The notes beneath the pieces are model-generated. The model was not told where the DNA came from. It worked only from the letters and a program-made list of their open reading frames with translations, and made no database searches. Below are positions 1 through 7,638 of a DNA stretch of 64,000 nucleotides, in pieces. The first letter of the stretch is position 1. Each line of letters opens with the position of its first letter. The DNA is taken from assembly GCF_012396605.1 (NCBI RefSeq), contig NZ_JAAXPW010000006.1, forward strand, positions 1 to 64,000, written 5' to 3'. The position numbers and the translations under genes are program-made. The stretch is from Ureibacillus thermosphaericus (lineage in GTDB: Bacteria > Bacillota > Bacilli > Bacillales_A > Planococcaceae).

Positions 1-19
1 TACCCAAAACTTAGCGAAA

Positions 20-58
20 ATAAAAACAGCTTAGGGGAACCTCGAATTTCCCCTAAGC
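20..58 (-). terminator. Host terminator in left flank
   Basis: A 9-bp perfect stem (29-37 with 50-58, GCTTAGGGG/CCCCTAAGC) is followed on the minus strand by a T-rich run (27-20). Positions 1-169 are host DNA left of the prophage and hold no gene that I can see; this hairpin probably ends a host transcript arriving from the right in the phage-free chromosome. Confidence 0.7.
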
Positions 59-122
59 CATCCCATTACATATTACCAAATAATGTCACTAAAATTTATT
101 CACCAACACCATTTGACAAAGA

Positions 123-161
123 ACCTAAAATAAAAACCTTACAACCGTTGTAGCTGTAAGG
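123..161 (-). terminator. tRNA-Arg terminator, host copy
   Basis: The hairpin 137-146/152-161 is followed on the minus strand by TTTTTATTTTAGG. It is nearly identical to the hairpin at 40491-40515. The two base changes in one arm still pair as G.U on the minus strand but not on the plus strand, which fits a terminator of the minus-strand tRNA. This copy is the original host terminator, now separated from its tRNA by the prophage. Confidence 0.75.
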
Positions 162-169
162 CTTTTTTC

Positions 170-216
170 TAGCGTCCCAGGAGGGATTCGAACCCCCGAC
201 CGACGGCTTAGAAGGC
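170..216. other. Prophage attachment site, left (attL core)
   Basis: These 47 bases are identical to 40524-40570. They match the 3' end of the tRNA-Arg gene from the anticodon stem to just past the discriminator base. Identity stops at 217 (t against c), continues for three more bases and is then lost, so the 5' half of the tRNA is missing here. The copy is a tRNA fragment left by integration and not a functional tRNA. Confidence 0.92.
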
Positions 217-337
217 TGTTAAAAAATTTTTATACATTTATATTAATTAATAAAACATTATTAAATCGGCTTTCTCAAAAATTTCTTTATTATCCTCATC
301 AAGAATGTTTGTTCATATTTATTCTATTTTATATACT

Positions 338-359
338 TTTGGGCAAACTTCGGGCTAAA
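338..359 (+). other. Candidate integrase arm-type site, left
   Basis: This 22-base segment matches 40432-40453 with two mismatches and in the same orientation. Each copy holds two internal repeats of the form GGGCWAA. Positions on both sides of the attP core in the excised circle fit arm-type binding sites of the tyrosine integrase. Assignment is by repeat structure and position only. The rest of 217-390 is AT-rich without a gene. Confidence 0.5.
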
Positions 360-394
360 AATTTCATTATTTCACTATTTATTATCGTTGTAAC

Positions 395-430
395 ACCAGG
401 TCAAACATCGACCTGGTTTTATTTTTTGCT
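395..430 (+). terminator. Plus-strand terminator at phage left end
   Basis: The 8-bp stem ACCAGGTC/GACCTGGT (395-402/410-417) is followed by a T-rich run. It reads on the plus strand, where no gene lies to the left. In the excised circle it would lie downstream of the integrase gene across attP; in the prophage it blocks host transcription entering from the left. Confidence 0.65.
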
Positions 431-517
431 AAAAAGGAAGGTATGTAGGGTATTGAAAGGGATATTAGTATGACTTGCGAAAAGTTTATAAATCCAGTAA
501 TATCAAGGAAAATTCAA

Positions 518-581
518 GACATTCGGATTCAAAATTTCCGAATGTCGTTATTATTGAAGTCACTCGTTGAGTGGCTTTTTG
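518..581 (+). terminator. Inverted repeat followed by plus-strand terminator
   Basis: A 10-bp perfect inverted repeat (518-527/537-546) is followed by the stem 558-565/569-576 with loop GTT and then a run of T. The second hairpin is a good plus-strand terminator. Together with 395-430 it insulates the phage end from the host. The first inverted repeat has no T run and its role is unknown. Confidence 0.55.
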
Positions 582-671
582 TTTATTGATTATTCAGTAT
601 TTACTTTTCAAAATGAGGAAATATCTTCACTTTCTAAATAAAATTGGATGCATTTTGCGTAGTACTTCTAC

Positions 672-701
672 AAAAATAAAACCCTTCCCGAAAGGGAAGG
701 G
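672..701 (-). terminator. Terminator of the DUF3800-linked RNA
   Basis: The 8-bp perfect stem (682-689/694-701) with a 4-base loop is followed on the minus strand by TTTTATTTTTG (681-671). It starts directly after the closing stem of the structured RNA at 702-835, so the RNA ends in its own Rho-independent terminator. Confidence 0.8.
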
Positions 702-835
702 GTGTATTATAAAGCATTTCACATCCCAAAACAGGATGCCTCACTGGACAGGTGTACTTACAGTACACTTACTAACTATTAGCTGTTCCAGGAGTTTGAC
801 AGTCATACCATGTATGCTGTAACTTTATAATACAC
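702..835 (-). ncRNA. Structured RNA linked to DUF3800 gene
   Basis: A perfect 13-bp inverted repeat (702-714/823-835) closes a region in which almost every base can pair. On the minus strand, P2 is 820-817/802-799 plus 816-812/808-804 with a 3-base loop. P3 is 791-783/751-744 with one bulged A, extended by 794-792/742-740. Inside P3 lie P4 (782-779/775-772) and P5 (768-762/758-752, 7 bp, loop of three). P6 is 738-734/726-722. A terminator follows at once. A TATAAT box (842-837, minus) lies just upstream but would start transcription inside P1, so the RNA may instead be processed from the DUF3800 transcript that ends about 70 nt upstream. Candidate RNA motifs near DUF3800 genes have been reported; membership in one of those families is not tested here. 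Confidence 0.75.
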
Positions 836-903
836 TATTATAATATGCGTGTAAAGAAATTTTATTCACTTTTACGTAACTTTTTATTCGTAAACGAAAC
901 TTT

Positions 904-1581
904 TTACGGTAATCTTAACACAACATACCCGCTTTTGTATACATTTCTTATTCTAGGATCTTTTTCCAATGCATTGAATTCGGTATTTGCTAACAAATCT
1001 GCTGCTTGTATCATATAATTACTCTTAGAGTCTCTATAGTTTACTTTAAAGTCCGATTTAAAGCTCGTTGTATCATATTGCCTATGTATATAATAGTAAT
1101 TATCCTCATTAAAATAATTAAATAAATGATCCTCCAGTGAATCAATTGAGGAATGTGCAATATTTTGATTATCTATATTCACTTCAATTAATTCACATTG
1201 TTTGGGTATTTTATTTAAGTTGATTAATTTTTCTATCAATCTTCTAATAATGTGATTTTTATATCTAACAACATCTTTTTTGTTATTGAAATTTATTCTT
1301 ACTAATTTAGAAACATCAACTGTCACAAAAACTTGAACGCAAGGGTATTTTGATAGCCTTTTTAATAACCTACGTCTTGTAGGAATATCCATTTGAGAGG
1401 TTTTTAGTTCCCCTTCTATTACTTTCTCTTGTTTGATTTTCTTAACTAACTTTTTGTAATTTTGGTTTATTCTATGATATTCGCTTTCTTTTATTAATAA
1501 GCCACCGTAAACAAAGTGCTTTCCTAGCGGATAGTTTTTATGTAATTGTCCCGAATCATCTAAAAATAAATAGTATTTCAT
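904..1581 (-). CDS. DUF3800 domain protein
   Basis: This 225-residue protein has the DUF3800 pattern: an N-terminal FLDDSG motif on a predicted strand (about residues 5-12), GKHFVYGGLLI shortly after, an E-x-K element (GELKT) near 60, and a C-terminal QAADLLA motif. The acidic residues and fold prediction known for this family suggest an RNase H-like nuclease, but the activity is unproven. The ATG at 1581 is preferred over the GTG at 1590 because GGTGG lies 5 bases upstream of it. The gene stands alone between the late-operon terminator (1680-1709) and a structured RNA, at the phage end where cargo genes are typical. It is AT-rich compared with the late genes, which suggests separate acquisition. 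Confidence 0.85.
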   Translation of the reverse strand: MKYYLFLDDSGQLHKNYPLGKHFVYGGLLIKESEYHRINQNYKKLVKKIKQEKVIEGELKTSQMDIPTRRRLLKRLSKYPCVQVFVTVDVSKLVRINFNNKKDVVRYKNHIIRRLIEKLINLNKIPKQCELIEVNIDNQNIAHSSIDSLEDHLFNYFNEDNYYYIHRQYDTTSFKSDFKVNYRDSKSNYMIQAADLLANTEFNALEKDPRIRNVYKSGYVVLRLP

Positions 1582-1676
1582 TACAACCACCGTCTATTAT
1601 TTAATACTATAAGTATATAACATTTAAGAAAGAAATGATATATAAGTTATATTAACAAATATTAATAAAGTATCAT

Positions 1677-1709
1677 TATAAAACCGCCCTCCAAACGGAA
1701 GGCGGTTTT
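1677..1709 (-). terminator. Late operon terminator
   Basis: The stem 1682-1688/1701-1707 (AACCGCC/GGCGGTT) has T runs on both sides and could work in both directions. On the minus strand it follows the endolysin gene and ends the late operon. The stretch 1591-1676 between it and the DUF3800 gene is AT-rich and must hold that gene's promoter, but no clear -35/-10 pair can be named. Confidence 0.7.
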
Positions 1710-1779
1710 CATTTTTTAGACTATAAAATTCCAACTTAAGGGTTACTATTTATTTTATTGATACTTCAACTAAAGTCAA

Positions 1780-2442
1780 TTACTTATTTCTACGTTGCTG
1801 AATCGTGATATACAATCCAAGCAATCTGTCTGTCGTCATTCGTTTATTTTTCAGATCATCTAAGTGCTGTTTTTGGATGATACCGTCCTTAACTGCTTGT
1901 TCAATAAATTTTTCAGCTTCTGTATACATCGTCGGTGATTTTGGGTCCCACATTTTTGTTTCCTCCTTTTCGGTTTCTTTATCATCAACAATCAGCTGCA
2001 CTTTTAACTTGCTCGTTGTTGGCACAATCACCGTACCTTCTAATTTATACCCCTTTGGCATCGTCCAAGATGGAGTTACTTCGAAGTGTGGACGGTCGAT
2101 ATTGTTTGGCCAATCCCCGCCCCAAGTAATGCACAGTCTTCGAGCAATGGCGCCGACTTTATTTAATGTATTCACATCATAGAGTGATTTTGGCGGAGCT
2201 ACTGCAATATCCCAGGCTAGTCTGCTTGTATGACGACTAGTAAGTGTCCAAGTTACTATTGACCCTGGACGAGTACGACCTTGTTGATATAGATAATTTT
2301 GTCGAGCTTGACTACGGTATGTTTCGGTAATAAAAATATCCCGAATCCCTGCTTTATAGCACTCTTGAAATAGCAATCTACAAGCTGTTTGAGCGACCGG
2401 TAGCAATTCAGATATGTCTCTACAAGTTGTTGTAACACTCAT
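1780..2442 (-). CDS. Endolysin, M15-type L-Ala-D-Glu/D-Ala peptidase
   Basis: The 220-residue protein has a VanY/CwlK-like M15 peptidase domain (about 1-125). Zinc ligands are visible: S69-R-H71 and D78 in SRHTSRLAWD, and H119 in DRPHFEV. The usual Gly after the first His (H-x-x-G) is Arg74 here. A linker near 130-160 leads to a C-terminal helical part (about 165-220), probably for cell-wall binding. It would cut peptide stems of peptidoglycan in the last step of lysis. The gene follows the holin gene (start overlaps the holin stop) and is the last gene of the late operon. Confidence 0.85.
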   Translation of the reverse strand: MSVTTTCRDISELLPVAQTACRLLFQECYKAGIRDIFITETYRSQARQNYLYQQGRTRPGSIVTWTLTSRHTSRLAWDIAVAPPKSLYDVNTLNKVGAIARRLCITWGGDWPNNIDRPHFEVTPSWTMPKGYKLEGTVIVPTTSKLKVQLIVDDKETEKEETKMWDPKSPTMYTEAEKFIEQAVKDGIIQKQHLDDLKNKRMTTDRLLGLYITIQQRRNK

Positions 2443-2696
2443 TATCGCTCACCTGGCCTTTTGTATGTCATTGCTCTGTCGCTGTCAGATAAACCTTGTG
2501 TTGTTGGATCTACGATGATTCCTAACAATATTAGAATGCCGAGAATTGTTTCAGAAAGTGCTGTGATTTGGTCGTTATAAACAGTAATGTCATATCCGAA
2601 GATTTCAGCTACTTGATTAGCTAACACTAATAACAATGCGATTAATGACACCCAAAACGACTTCTTTTGTAGACGTACTTTCCAGTTAATTTTCAT
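2442..2696 (-). CDS. Holin, phi LC3 type
   Basis: This 84-residue membrane protein begins MKINWKVRLQKKSFW and has hydrophobic segments at about 14-32 and 50-68, with a charged C-terminus. The pattern matches the phi LC3/dp-1 holin family, which forms lesions in the membrane that release the endolysin. The ATG at 2696 is chosen over an upstream ATG because GGAGG precedes it and because it overlaps the end of xhlA by 11 bases. It lies between xhlA and the endolysin gene, the PBSX xhlA-xhlB-xlyA arrangement. Confidence 0.85.
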   Translation of the reverse strand: MKINWKVRLQKKSFWVSLIALLLVLANQVAEIFGYDITVYNDQITALSETILGILILLGIIVDPTTQGLSDSDRAMTYKRPGER

Positions 2697-2994
2697 TGAT
2701 AAATACCTCCATTTTATCGATTCTTTTATGTGCTTGTTTTGACGATTCCTCAACACGAGTTAACCGTTCGTTGAATACTGCCATTTGCTTTTCATTAGCT
2801 TTTAAATCAATGCGAATATCATCTACTCCCTTGCTGATATATTCTAATTGAGCTTGTAATCTTGCATCTTGGTGCGACTCACTTTTCACTTCTTTCAATT
2901 GATTCATTTTTTGGTTTTGTTTATTTAATTGGTAGCCTAATATCGCAACGACTACCGATAAAATGGTTAATATTAATCCTAATTCAACTGTCAT
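2686..2994 (-). CDS. xhlA: XhlA-like hemolysin/holin partner
   Basis: The 102-residue protein has one hydrophobic N-terminal segment (about 4-22) and a long charged heptad region (25-98), as in XhlA of PBSX. XhlA works with the holin at the membrane in host lysis. It is the first gene of the lysis cassette; the start has AGGTGAG four bases upstream. A small hairpin (3027-3043, CACCG/CGGTG) lies in its leader. Confidence 0.8.
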   Translation of the reverse strand: MTVELGLILTILSVVVAILGYQLNKQNQKMNQLKEVKSESHQDARLQAQLEYISKGVDDIRIDLKANEKQMAVFNERLTRVEESSKQAHKRIDKMEVFINEN

Positions 2995-3054
2995 AAACTC
3001 ACCTACTTACACAAAATAACACCGCTCGGCACGGTGTATTTCTCGTACTGGATG

Positions 3055-3086
3055 CAATAAAAAAGCACCCTCGGGTGAGAGTGCTT
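3055..3086 (-). terminator. Terminator of the toxin-antitoxin pair
   Basis: On the minus strand the stem GCACTCTC/GAGGGTGC with loop ACCC is followed by TTTTTTATT. It lies directly behind the toxin gene and in front of the lysis genes, so the toxin-antitoxin unit ends its own transcript inside the late operon. Confidence 0.7.
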
Positions 3087-3095
3087 TCTTGAAAT

Positions 3096-3530
3096 TTAAC
3101 CTGTTATTGATGATGTAAAATCCCTATATTTTTTTAGTATCTCAGACATCGTTTCTGGATACTCCTCGCTAAGATTATAATTAGTATAGTCAAACGATAA
3201 ATCATTTGAGTGAATAGTTGATATTTTATGGATCCTTACATAAGAAGGGTCATACTTCAATTTAATTTTTTTATGATTTTCTTGAGTTATTGGGTAATCA
3301 TATTCTTTATTAATATTTTCTTGTTTACTAACTTTTGAGATAGGGAAAACTGTAATATCACAAGGTAATTTTTCTTTTTCAACACCTATAATTAATACAG
3401 GTCGTAATTTATATTTGTAAGACTGTGTTCTTGGGTCAAAGTAAGCGTAGCGAGAGTCGCACATTTTACCGATTAATTCTTGCGCGTTAGTTATTAAATG
3501 TTGCGTACTCTGGTTCGTCTTCAAATTCAT
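3096..3530 (-). CDS. PemK/MazF-like toxin of Panacea pair
   Basis: The 144-residue protein shows the PemK/MazF type beta-barrel pattern from about residue 22: GKMCDSRYAYFDPRT, then KYKLRPVLIIG (the usual RPVVV strand), then DITVFPISK and a later SYVRIHKISTI segment. Such toxins are mRNA interferases. The start lies 44 bases inside the antitoxin gene, so the two are translationally coupled with antitoxin first. The N-terminal 20 residues are longer than in simple MazF. The partner gene is a Panacea (DUF4065) protein, a domain known to neutralise many unrelated toxins. The assignment of this toxin family is by pattern and is less certain than that of the antitoxin. Confidence 0.65.
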   Translation of the reverse strand: MNLKTNQSTQHLITNAQELIGKMCDSRYAYFDPRTQSYKYKLRPVLIIGVEKEKLPCDITVFPISKVSKQENINKEYDYPITQENHKKIKLKYDPSYVRIHKISTIHSNDLSFDYTNYNLSEEYPETMSEILKKYRDFTSSITG

Positions 3531-3999
3531 CTAAATACATACCCCAGACATGATCATATAATCTAACTTTTTGCGCATCTAGCATAATATCATCAATCGG
3601 TATTTTAACATTTCCTGGCTCATCCTCGCTTAACCCCGCGCGACTTCTCTTCCAAGAAATTTCCTTGTGAGTCAAATCACGCAATGTCCAAGGGGCATAC
3701 TTTGCATATTGATCCAAAATATTAGCGACAATGTATTTTTCTCTTTCCCCTATTTGTGAATCGTCATAATCATCTTGGTTTTGCTCTTTAAAAAATGACC
3801 TTAATTCAGGAAGAACAGGTCCGTGGACCCAACCTTCGAAATCTTCATCAATAATAGGCTCCCCAAAGACAGCTAATGACTCTCTTTGTGCAAAATACAT
3901 CAACTTGTGTAACCTAAGTTCGCTGTTATCAAAAGAGCTATCAGTAAATTCTTCGTAAGCTTTCACTAAGTATTTAGCTAAAACTTTAGCTTTTACCAT
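3487..3999 (-). CDS. Panacea (DUF4065) antitoxin
   Basis: The 170-residue protein matches the Panacea/GepA/SocA-like domain: a start of KYLVKAYEE, then LRLHKLMYFAQRE (about 28-40), FGEPIIDEDFEGWVHGPVLPEL (about 45-66) and a C-terminal helix region. Panacea proteins act as antitoxins in many two-gene systems. The gene has a strong AGGGAGG site six bases before its ATG and is followed by the overlapping toxin gene. The unit lies between the tail-fibre and lysis genes, with inverted repeats upstream and a terminator downstream, as expected of a cargo module expressed in the lysogen. Confidence 0.85.
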   Translation of the reverse strand: MVKAKVLAKYLVKAYEEFTDSSFDNSELRLHKLMYFAQRESLAVFGEPIIDEDFEGWVHGPVLPELRSFFKEQNQDDYDDSQIGEREKYIVANILDQYAKYAPWTLRDLTHKEISWKRSRAGLSEDEPGNVKIPIDDIMLDAQKVRLYDHVWGMYLDEFEDEPEYATFNN

Positions 4000-4009
4000 A
4001 GCTATTCCT

Positions 4010-4076
4010 CCCTTTGACTAGATATTAGCAAATACAGGAGGCAAAGGGAAGAGTTTACTTATAATAAATATTTGCT
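4010..4076 (-). promoter_or_regulatory. Inverted repeats upstream of antitoxin gene
   Basis: Two interleaved perfect inverted repeats lie in the 120 bases upstream of the antitoxin: CCCTTTG/CAAAGGG (4010-4016/4042-4048) and AGCAAATA/TATTTGCT (4027-4034/4069-4076). AT-rich TATAAG and TAATAT stretches between them could be -10 boxes. This looks like an autoregulated promoter, but the operator role is inferred. Confidence 0.4.
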
Positions 4077-4122
4077 GTTTTAAAAATCGTATTTTACGTC
4101 ACACTTTGAGACGATTGTTCAA

Positions 4123-5607
4123 TTATAAATCCGCTTTAAATGTCACATATCCCACCCAAACACCTGTCAAATCTTGAATACTCGGTATTGATTGAATACC
4201 TATATTGCCTGTATTAGTAATGTATAAATGACGCAAAACACCGTTTGTAACATCTAAAACAGTAAATCTAATTGATTGTTTTGGTCTATACCCAATAGGT
4301 AATGTACCAATAACTGTATCCCCATTTGGTGTTCCATCTTTCATAGCAATTTGTAGGTGTACAATGTTATCATCTGTCTTGAAATATTTTGTTAAACTAT
4401 TTTCGTTTACATGAACCCATCCATTTACCAAGTCTAACTGTTTCCACTCGTCACCAATATAGTAATTTAAAAAACTTCTATCACCATTATTTAATATTTT
4501 AATAGTATTTGCTACTTTTAACCTACAATCTTTTGATGCTGGATTAACAATATTTGTAGATGAGTTATTTGTTTGGAAAATCGTACAATTATCAATTTTA
4601 ATAACACCTAAAGCATTATAAAAATTCATCAATTCTAATTCGCTATTCACATTTAACATACAATCATTGAACGATAGACTCATAATTTTTGTATTTTCAT
4701 ATGGAATATTGATAATACCATGCTCTGCTTGTTCAAACCATGTTCCATTAAATGACGATGGTCTAATTCCGTTAACATTAGTTATACCAATGTCATATCC
4801 ATTTTGCACAAAAACTCCATTTACAAATTTTACACCAGCAAAACTTTCACCATTTAAATATTCAAGTGTCACACCTGTATCGCATAAAACAATACGTGGA
4901 TGAATTACTACATTACCGCTGCCATGCAATCTTAGCCCGATAAAACAACTACTAATGACAATATTTTCAAATAAACAATCAAAAATACCTACACCATCTG
5001 GTACTCCGTTACCAGATATTCCGTGCGTAAGACCAACAATTTGAATATTTCTAAATGTCCCTATAGCTGAATTGTATAATTCTAAAGTGCTTCCTCCGAG
5101 TATCCCAATTACATTGCCAGCTACATTATTCTCTTTTGATAATTTTACATCTTGAATTGTAACGCCGTGTAAAGATTCGTTAACAGTATCAATAATAACT
5201 CCACCTGATACATTGGCAAATATTAACTCTGTTTCTGTCATGCTTTTTCCGTATAAACTTACATTTCCTTTTCTTTTAATAGTATCTTCTAGCCTATACT
5301 TCCCGTTTGGAATATAAACATTCTTTTTGTTAGCATGTGCATAATCGATTGCTGCTTGAATTGCTGGTTGATCGTTATTTATACCGTCACCAACCGCACC
5401 AAAATCTTTAACATTTACCGCAAAATCTGCCAAGTGTTCATTAACTGTTTGTTCTAAAGATATCAAATTTACATTACTCGCTTTACTATCTTCTAGTTCT
5501 TTTAGAGCGGTGTCGATTTTATCTAAGTTGCTATTTTGAACTCCAACATCATAAAATTCTTCCGGATCCGGTTTAACTAATTTGTAATTCGTTGTTTCAG
5601 ATGCCAT
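4123..5607 (-). CDS. Tail fibre/spike with pectate-lyase-like beta-helix
   Basis: The 494-residue protein has an N-terminal region typical of phage tail fibres (MASETTNYKLVKPDPEE), a short coiled stretch, and from about residue 65 the DFGAVGDGINNDQPAIQAAI motif that starts Pectate_lyase_3 beta-helix domains. Repeated short strands continue to about 370. A separate C-terminal domain (about 390-494) probably trimerises or binds the receptor. It would recognise and perhaps cut a cell-surface glycan. It follows the YmfQ-like baseplate gene, the normal place for a fibre. Confidence 0.8.
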   Translation of the reverse strand: MASETTNYKLVKPDPEEFYDVGVQNSNLDKIDTALKELEDSKASNVNLISLEQTVNEHLADFAVNVKDFGAVGDGINNDQPAIQAAIDYAHANKKNVYIPNGKYRLEDTIKRKGNVSLYGKSMTETELIFANVSGGVIIDTVNESLHGVTIQDVKLSKENNVAGNVIGILGGSTLELYNSAIGTFRNIQIVGLTHGISGNGVPDGVGIFDCLFENIVISSCFIGLRLHGSGNVVIHPRIVLCDTGVTLEYLNGESFAGVKFVNGVFVQNGYDIGITNVNGIRPSSFNGTWFEQAEHGIINIPYENTKIMSLSFNDCMLNVNSELELMNFYNALGVIKIDNCTIFQTNNSSTNIVNPASKDCRLKVANTIKILNNGDRSFLNYYIGDEWKQLDLVNGWVHVNENSLTKYFKTDDNIVHLQIAMKDGTPNGDTVIGTLPIGYRPKQSIRFTVLDVTNGVLRHLYITNTGNIGIQSIPSIQDLTGVWVGYVTFKADL

Positions 5608-6155
5608 TAAATTAACACATCCTCTCGTAGTTGTTTGTGTGTAAAGCTAGCTAATTGAGAGTGAGTAAATTGAGATAATTTTTGATGTGTGTTATATCTA
5701 AGCTCGATTGTTAGAACTATGTTTTGTGGTGTAACACGCTCTAACATTGCAACGACTGCATCGAATTGTCCTTTTACTGTTAATTCAAGTTTTACAGTAA
5801 TGGTTTTATTCGATGTATCTCGAATGAAATCGTAGCGCCCCTCACCCAAAAGACTGTCAAGCAGCATTCTCACGACTTTATATGTGTATGGTGCTTGTTC
5901 GTTGTACCTCGTAAGCACTCTAAAACGTCGAGTTTCGTCGCTATCAGTACCCGGAACTTTAATGCCTAACATTTTTTCATAACGAGCCAACCCTTCCTCG
6001 TTAGCTGTTAAGATAAATTGATTGTTTAATGCGTCCTCAATTGCTTGCCAAACGGATTCAAGAGACGGATTTTCAACGTTGGCGATTTCAATGATTTCCC
6101 TAATTTCATGTAATACTGACGGAAAATAACTTAAAATATCGACTTCCCTAGCCAT
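5607..6155 (-). CDS. Baseplate/tail protein, YmfQ-like (DUF2313)
   Basis: The 182-residue protein resembles the YmfQ/DUF2313 family that follows XkdT in PBSX-like phages: MAREVDILSYFPSVLHEIREI at the start, and an EEGLARYEKMLGI segment near 55. It links the baseplate J-like protein to the tail fibre. The start overlaps the end of the preceding J gene by 8 bases, and the fibre gene starts at its stop. Confidence 0.8.
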   Translation of the reverse strand: MAREVDILSYFPSVLHEIREIIEIANVENPSLESVWQAIEDALNNQFILTANEEGLARYEKMLGIKVPGTDSDETRRFRVLTRYNEQAPYTYKVVRMLLDSLLGEGRYDFIRDTSNKTITVKLELTVKGQFDAVVAMLERVTPQNIVLTIELRYNTHQKLSQFTHSQLASFTHKQLREDVLI

Positions 6156-7233
6156 TCACAACGCCCCTAACAGGTATAGTTTCTTTATCTAATTCAATGT
6201 TTGATGTTCCGCCATTTAATTGAGTGTTAGCAATATCGAGTACCCCATCTACACCAAGCAATCTGATTTCAATTTGAGAGATCCGAACAACCAAACCAGT
6301 GTAATCTTCTTCGTATGTTTGCGCTTGTGCCCATTCTTTTGCTAGTTCTTTAAAGTATTCATCAATCACTCGGTAAACGTCGTCTTGAATATCAGCCCAA
6401 GTCCAGCCATCTTGATAAGTGATATTCAAAGTTATATCAATTGGTGTTTCTTCAACCGCCGAGACCGTTACAATATGGTCGATCGGCGCGATTCCAACAC
6501 CTTCACCTTGCATACTAAGTGGGTCAACAGCTTCTTGTACAGTATCGATTAGCGCTTGAGATGGTTTGTTATATTGGGAATCAATAATTGTTAAGCCAAC
6601 CGTTCCAGGACCATATTTAGCCCGATACACACGAACACCGCCAACACCATTTAAAGCACCTACTCTTTCTTTGTAATCAGCTCGATTCCCTCCAAAAACT
6701 ACTGATTTAAAGCTATTAAAATAGCGAGTCCGAAAGGCTTCAGTGTCCTCTTCGTCCTCGCCTGGTATCAATACTTCTGTTAGTTCCGCGTGAGTTAAAC
6801 CGTCAATATAATCAATTGGAATTAAGTTGCCTAAATACAGGTTCCCTACATTTCCCGCTGTTTCACATTCTAAAATAAATTCGCCTGAGCCGATTTTTTC
6901 AACTACTACATAATTTAGATCGTCACCAGAAAAACGTGAGCCAATAGGTACGTCGATGTTAAATTCACCTTTTAACCTAGCTTTTGTTGCTGGATGTGGT
7001 GATAAACCTCTTTCCGCTGCCCGTCTAATCAAATATTCTCTTGGAGCAGTGTCAGCGAAAACTAAATCAATGTTATTTTTAATAGTTGCTAACATTTGAG
7101 CTGTTTCTGCGCTGTTGGCTGCAGTAGCAATGTAAAGGGGACTTGTTTCCCTTTTGTCCATTTCGCTAAACTTCGCAAGTTTCTGCGCCATTAAATCTTC
7201 GTAAGTTGTGTCTAAGTTAATCGGTTCTGCCAT
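6148..7233 (-). CDS. xkdT: Baseplate J-like protein (XkdT)
   Basis: The 361-residue protein matches the baseplate J/XkdT family (P2 gpJ, T4 gp6-like): N-terminal TYEDLMAQKLAKFSEMDKRE, a middle region with GEDEEDTEAFRTRYFNSFKS, and the KERVGALNGVGGVRVYRAKYG segment. It forms the wedge ring of the baseplate. The gene starts at the stop of the XkdS-like gene and overlaps the next gene. Confidence 0.9.
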   Translation of the reverse strand: MAEPINLDTTYEDLMAQKLAKFSEMDKRETSPLYIATAANSAETAQMLATIKNNIDLVFADTAPREYLIRRAAERGLSPHPATKARLKGEFNIDVPIGSRFSGDDLNYVVVEKIGSGEFILECETAGNVGNLYLGNLIPIDYIDGLTHAELTEVLIPGEDEEDTEAFRTRYFNSFKSVVFGGNRADYKERVGALNGVGGVRVYRAKYGPGTVGLTIIDSQYNKPSQALIDTVQEAVDPLSMQGEGVGIAPIDHIVTVSAVEETPIDITLNITYQDGWTWADIQDDVYRVIDEYFKELAKEWAQAQTYEEDYTGLVVRISQIEIRLLGVDGVLDIANTQLNGGTSNIELDKETIPVRGVVNG

Positions 7234-7634
7234 CAGTACTCCACCTCTCTTTCCAACTGAACTTCACCGAATATCGTATGTGCTGTACAAGTTACATGGA
7301 CTTTATTCTTACTAGTCGTCACTTCAAAATCAGTAATATCTGTAATACGATCATCTTGTAATAAACATTCTGTTATTCTACGTTGGACTTCACTTGCTAC
7401 ATATGCAGTGGGTTTACCAATCAAATCTTTAAACTCCCCCCCGGTATTCCAACTAAATATTAGATGGTCATATCGCTCAATATTGAGCATTAAAAAAATC
7501 GCTTGTTTTACAGCTTCTTGGCCATCCACGAAGCTCACCATGCGACCTCTTTCAAAATCTATATAAAATGTTTTAGATGGTTCAATGACCTCTTCGAAAT
7601 CGTTGATTAAATCATCATTCACTTGTGGTAACAC
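7233..7634 (-). CDS. xkdS: Baseplate protein XkdS-like (DUF2634, gp25 type)
   Basis: The 133-residue protein fits XkdS/DUF2634: a YIDFERGRMVSFVDGQEAVKQAI segment, then YDHLIFSWNTGGEFKDLIGK. It is the counterpart of the lysozyme-like gp25 wedge protein that contacts the tail sheath. The start is GTG at 7634 with GGGTGTGA upstream. Confidence 0.85.
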   Translation of the reverse strand: MLPQVNDDLINDFEEVIEPSKTFYIDFERGRMVSFVDGQEAVKQAIFLMLNIERYDHLIFSWNTGGEFKDLIGKPTAYVASEVQRRITECLLQDDRITDITDFEVTTSKNKVHVTCTAHTIFGEVQLEREVEY

Positions 7635-7638
7635 GTTA

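Noticed and set aside
170-220. Second tRNA-Arg gene at the left end
   Set aside because: Only the 3' part is present; acceptor 5' strand, D arm and half of the anticodon stem are missing, so it is an attachment-site remnant.
571-822. 83-codon plus-strand frame at the phage left end
   Set aside because: It has no ribosome site and lies over the structured RNA and its terminator, whose stems explain the sequence on the minus strand.
2256-2438. 60-codon frame inside the endolysin gene
   Set aside because: Out-of-frame shadow of the M15 peptidase coding sequence without ribosome site.
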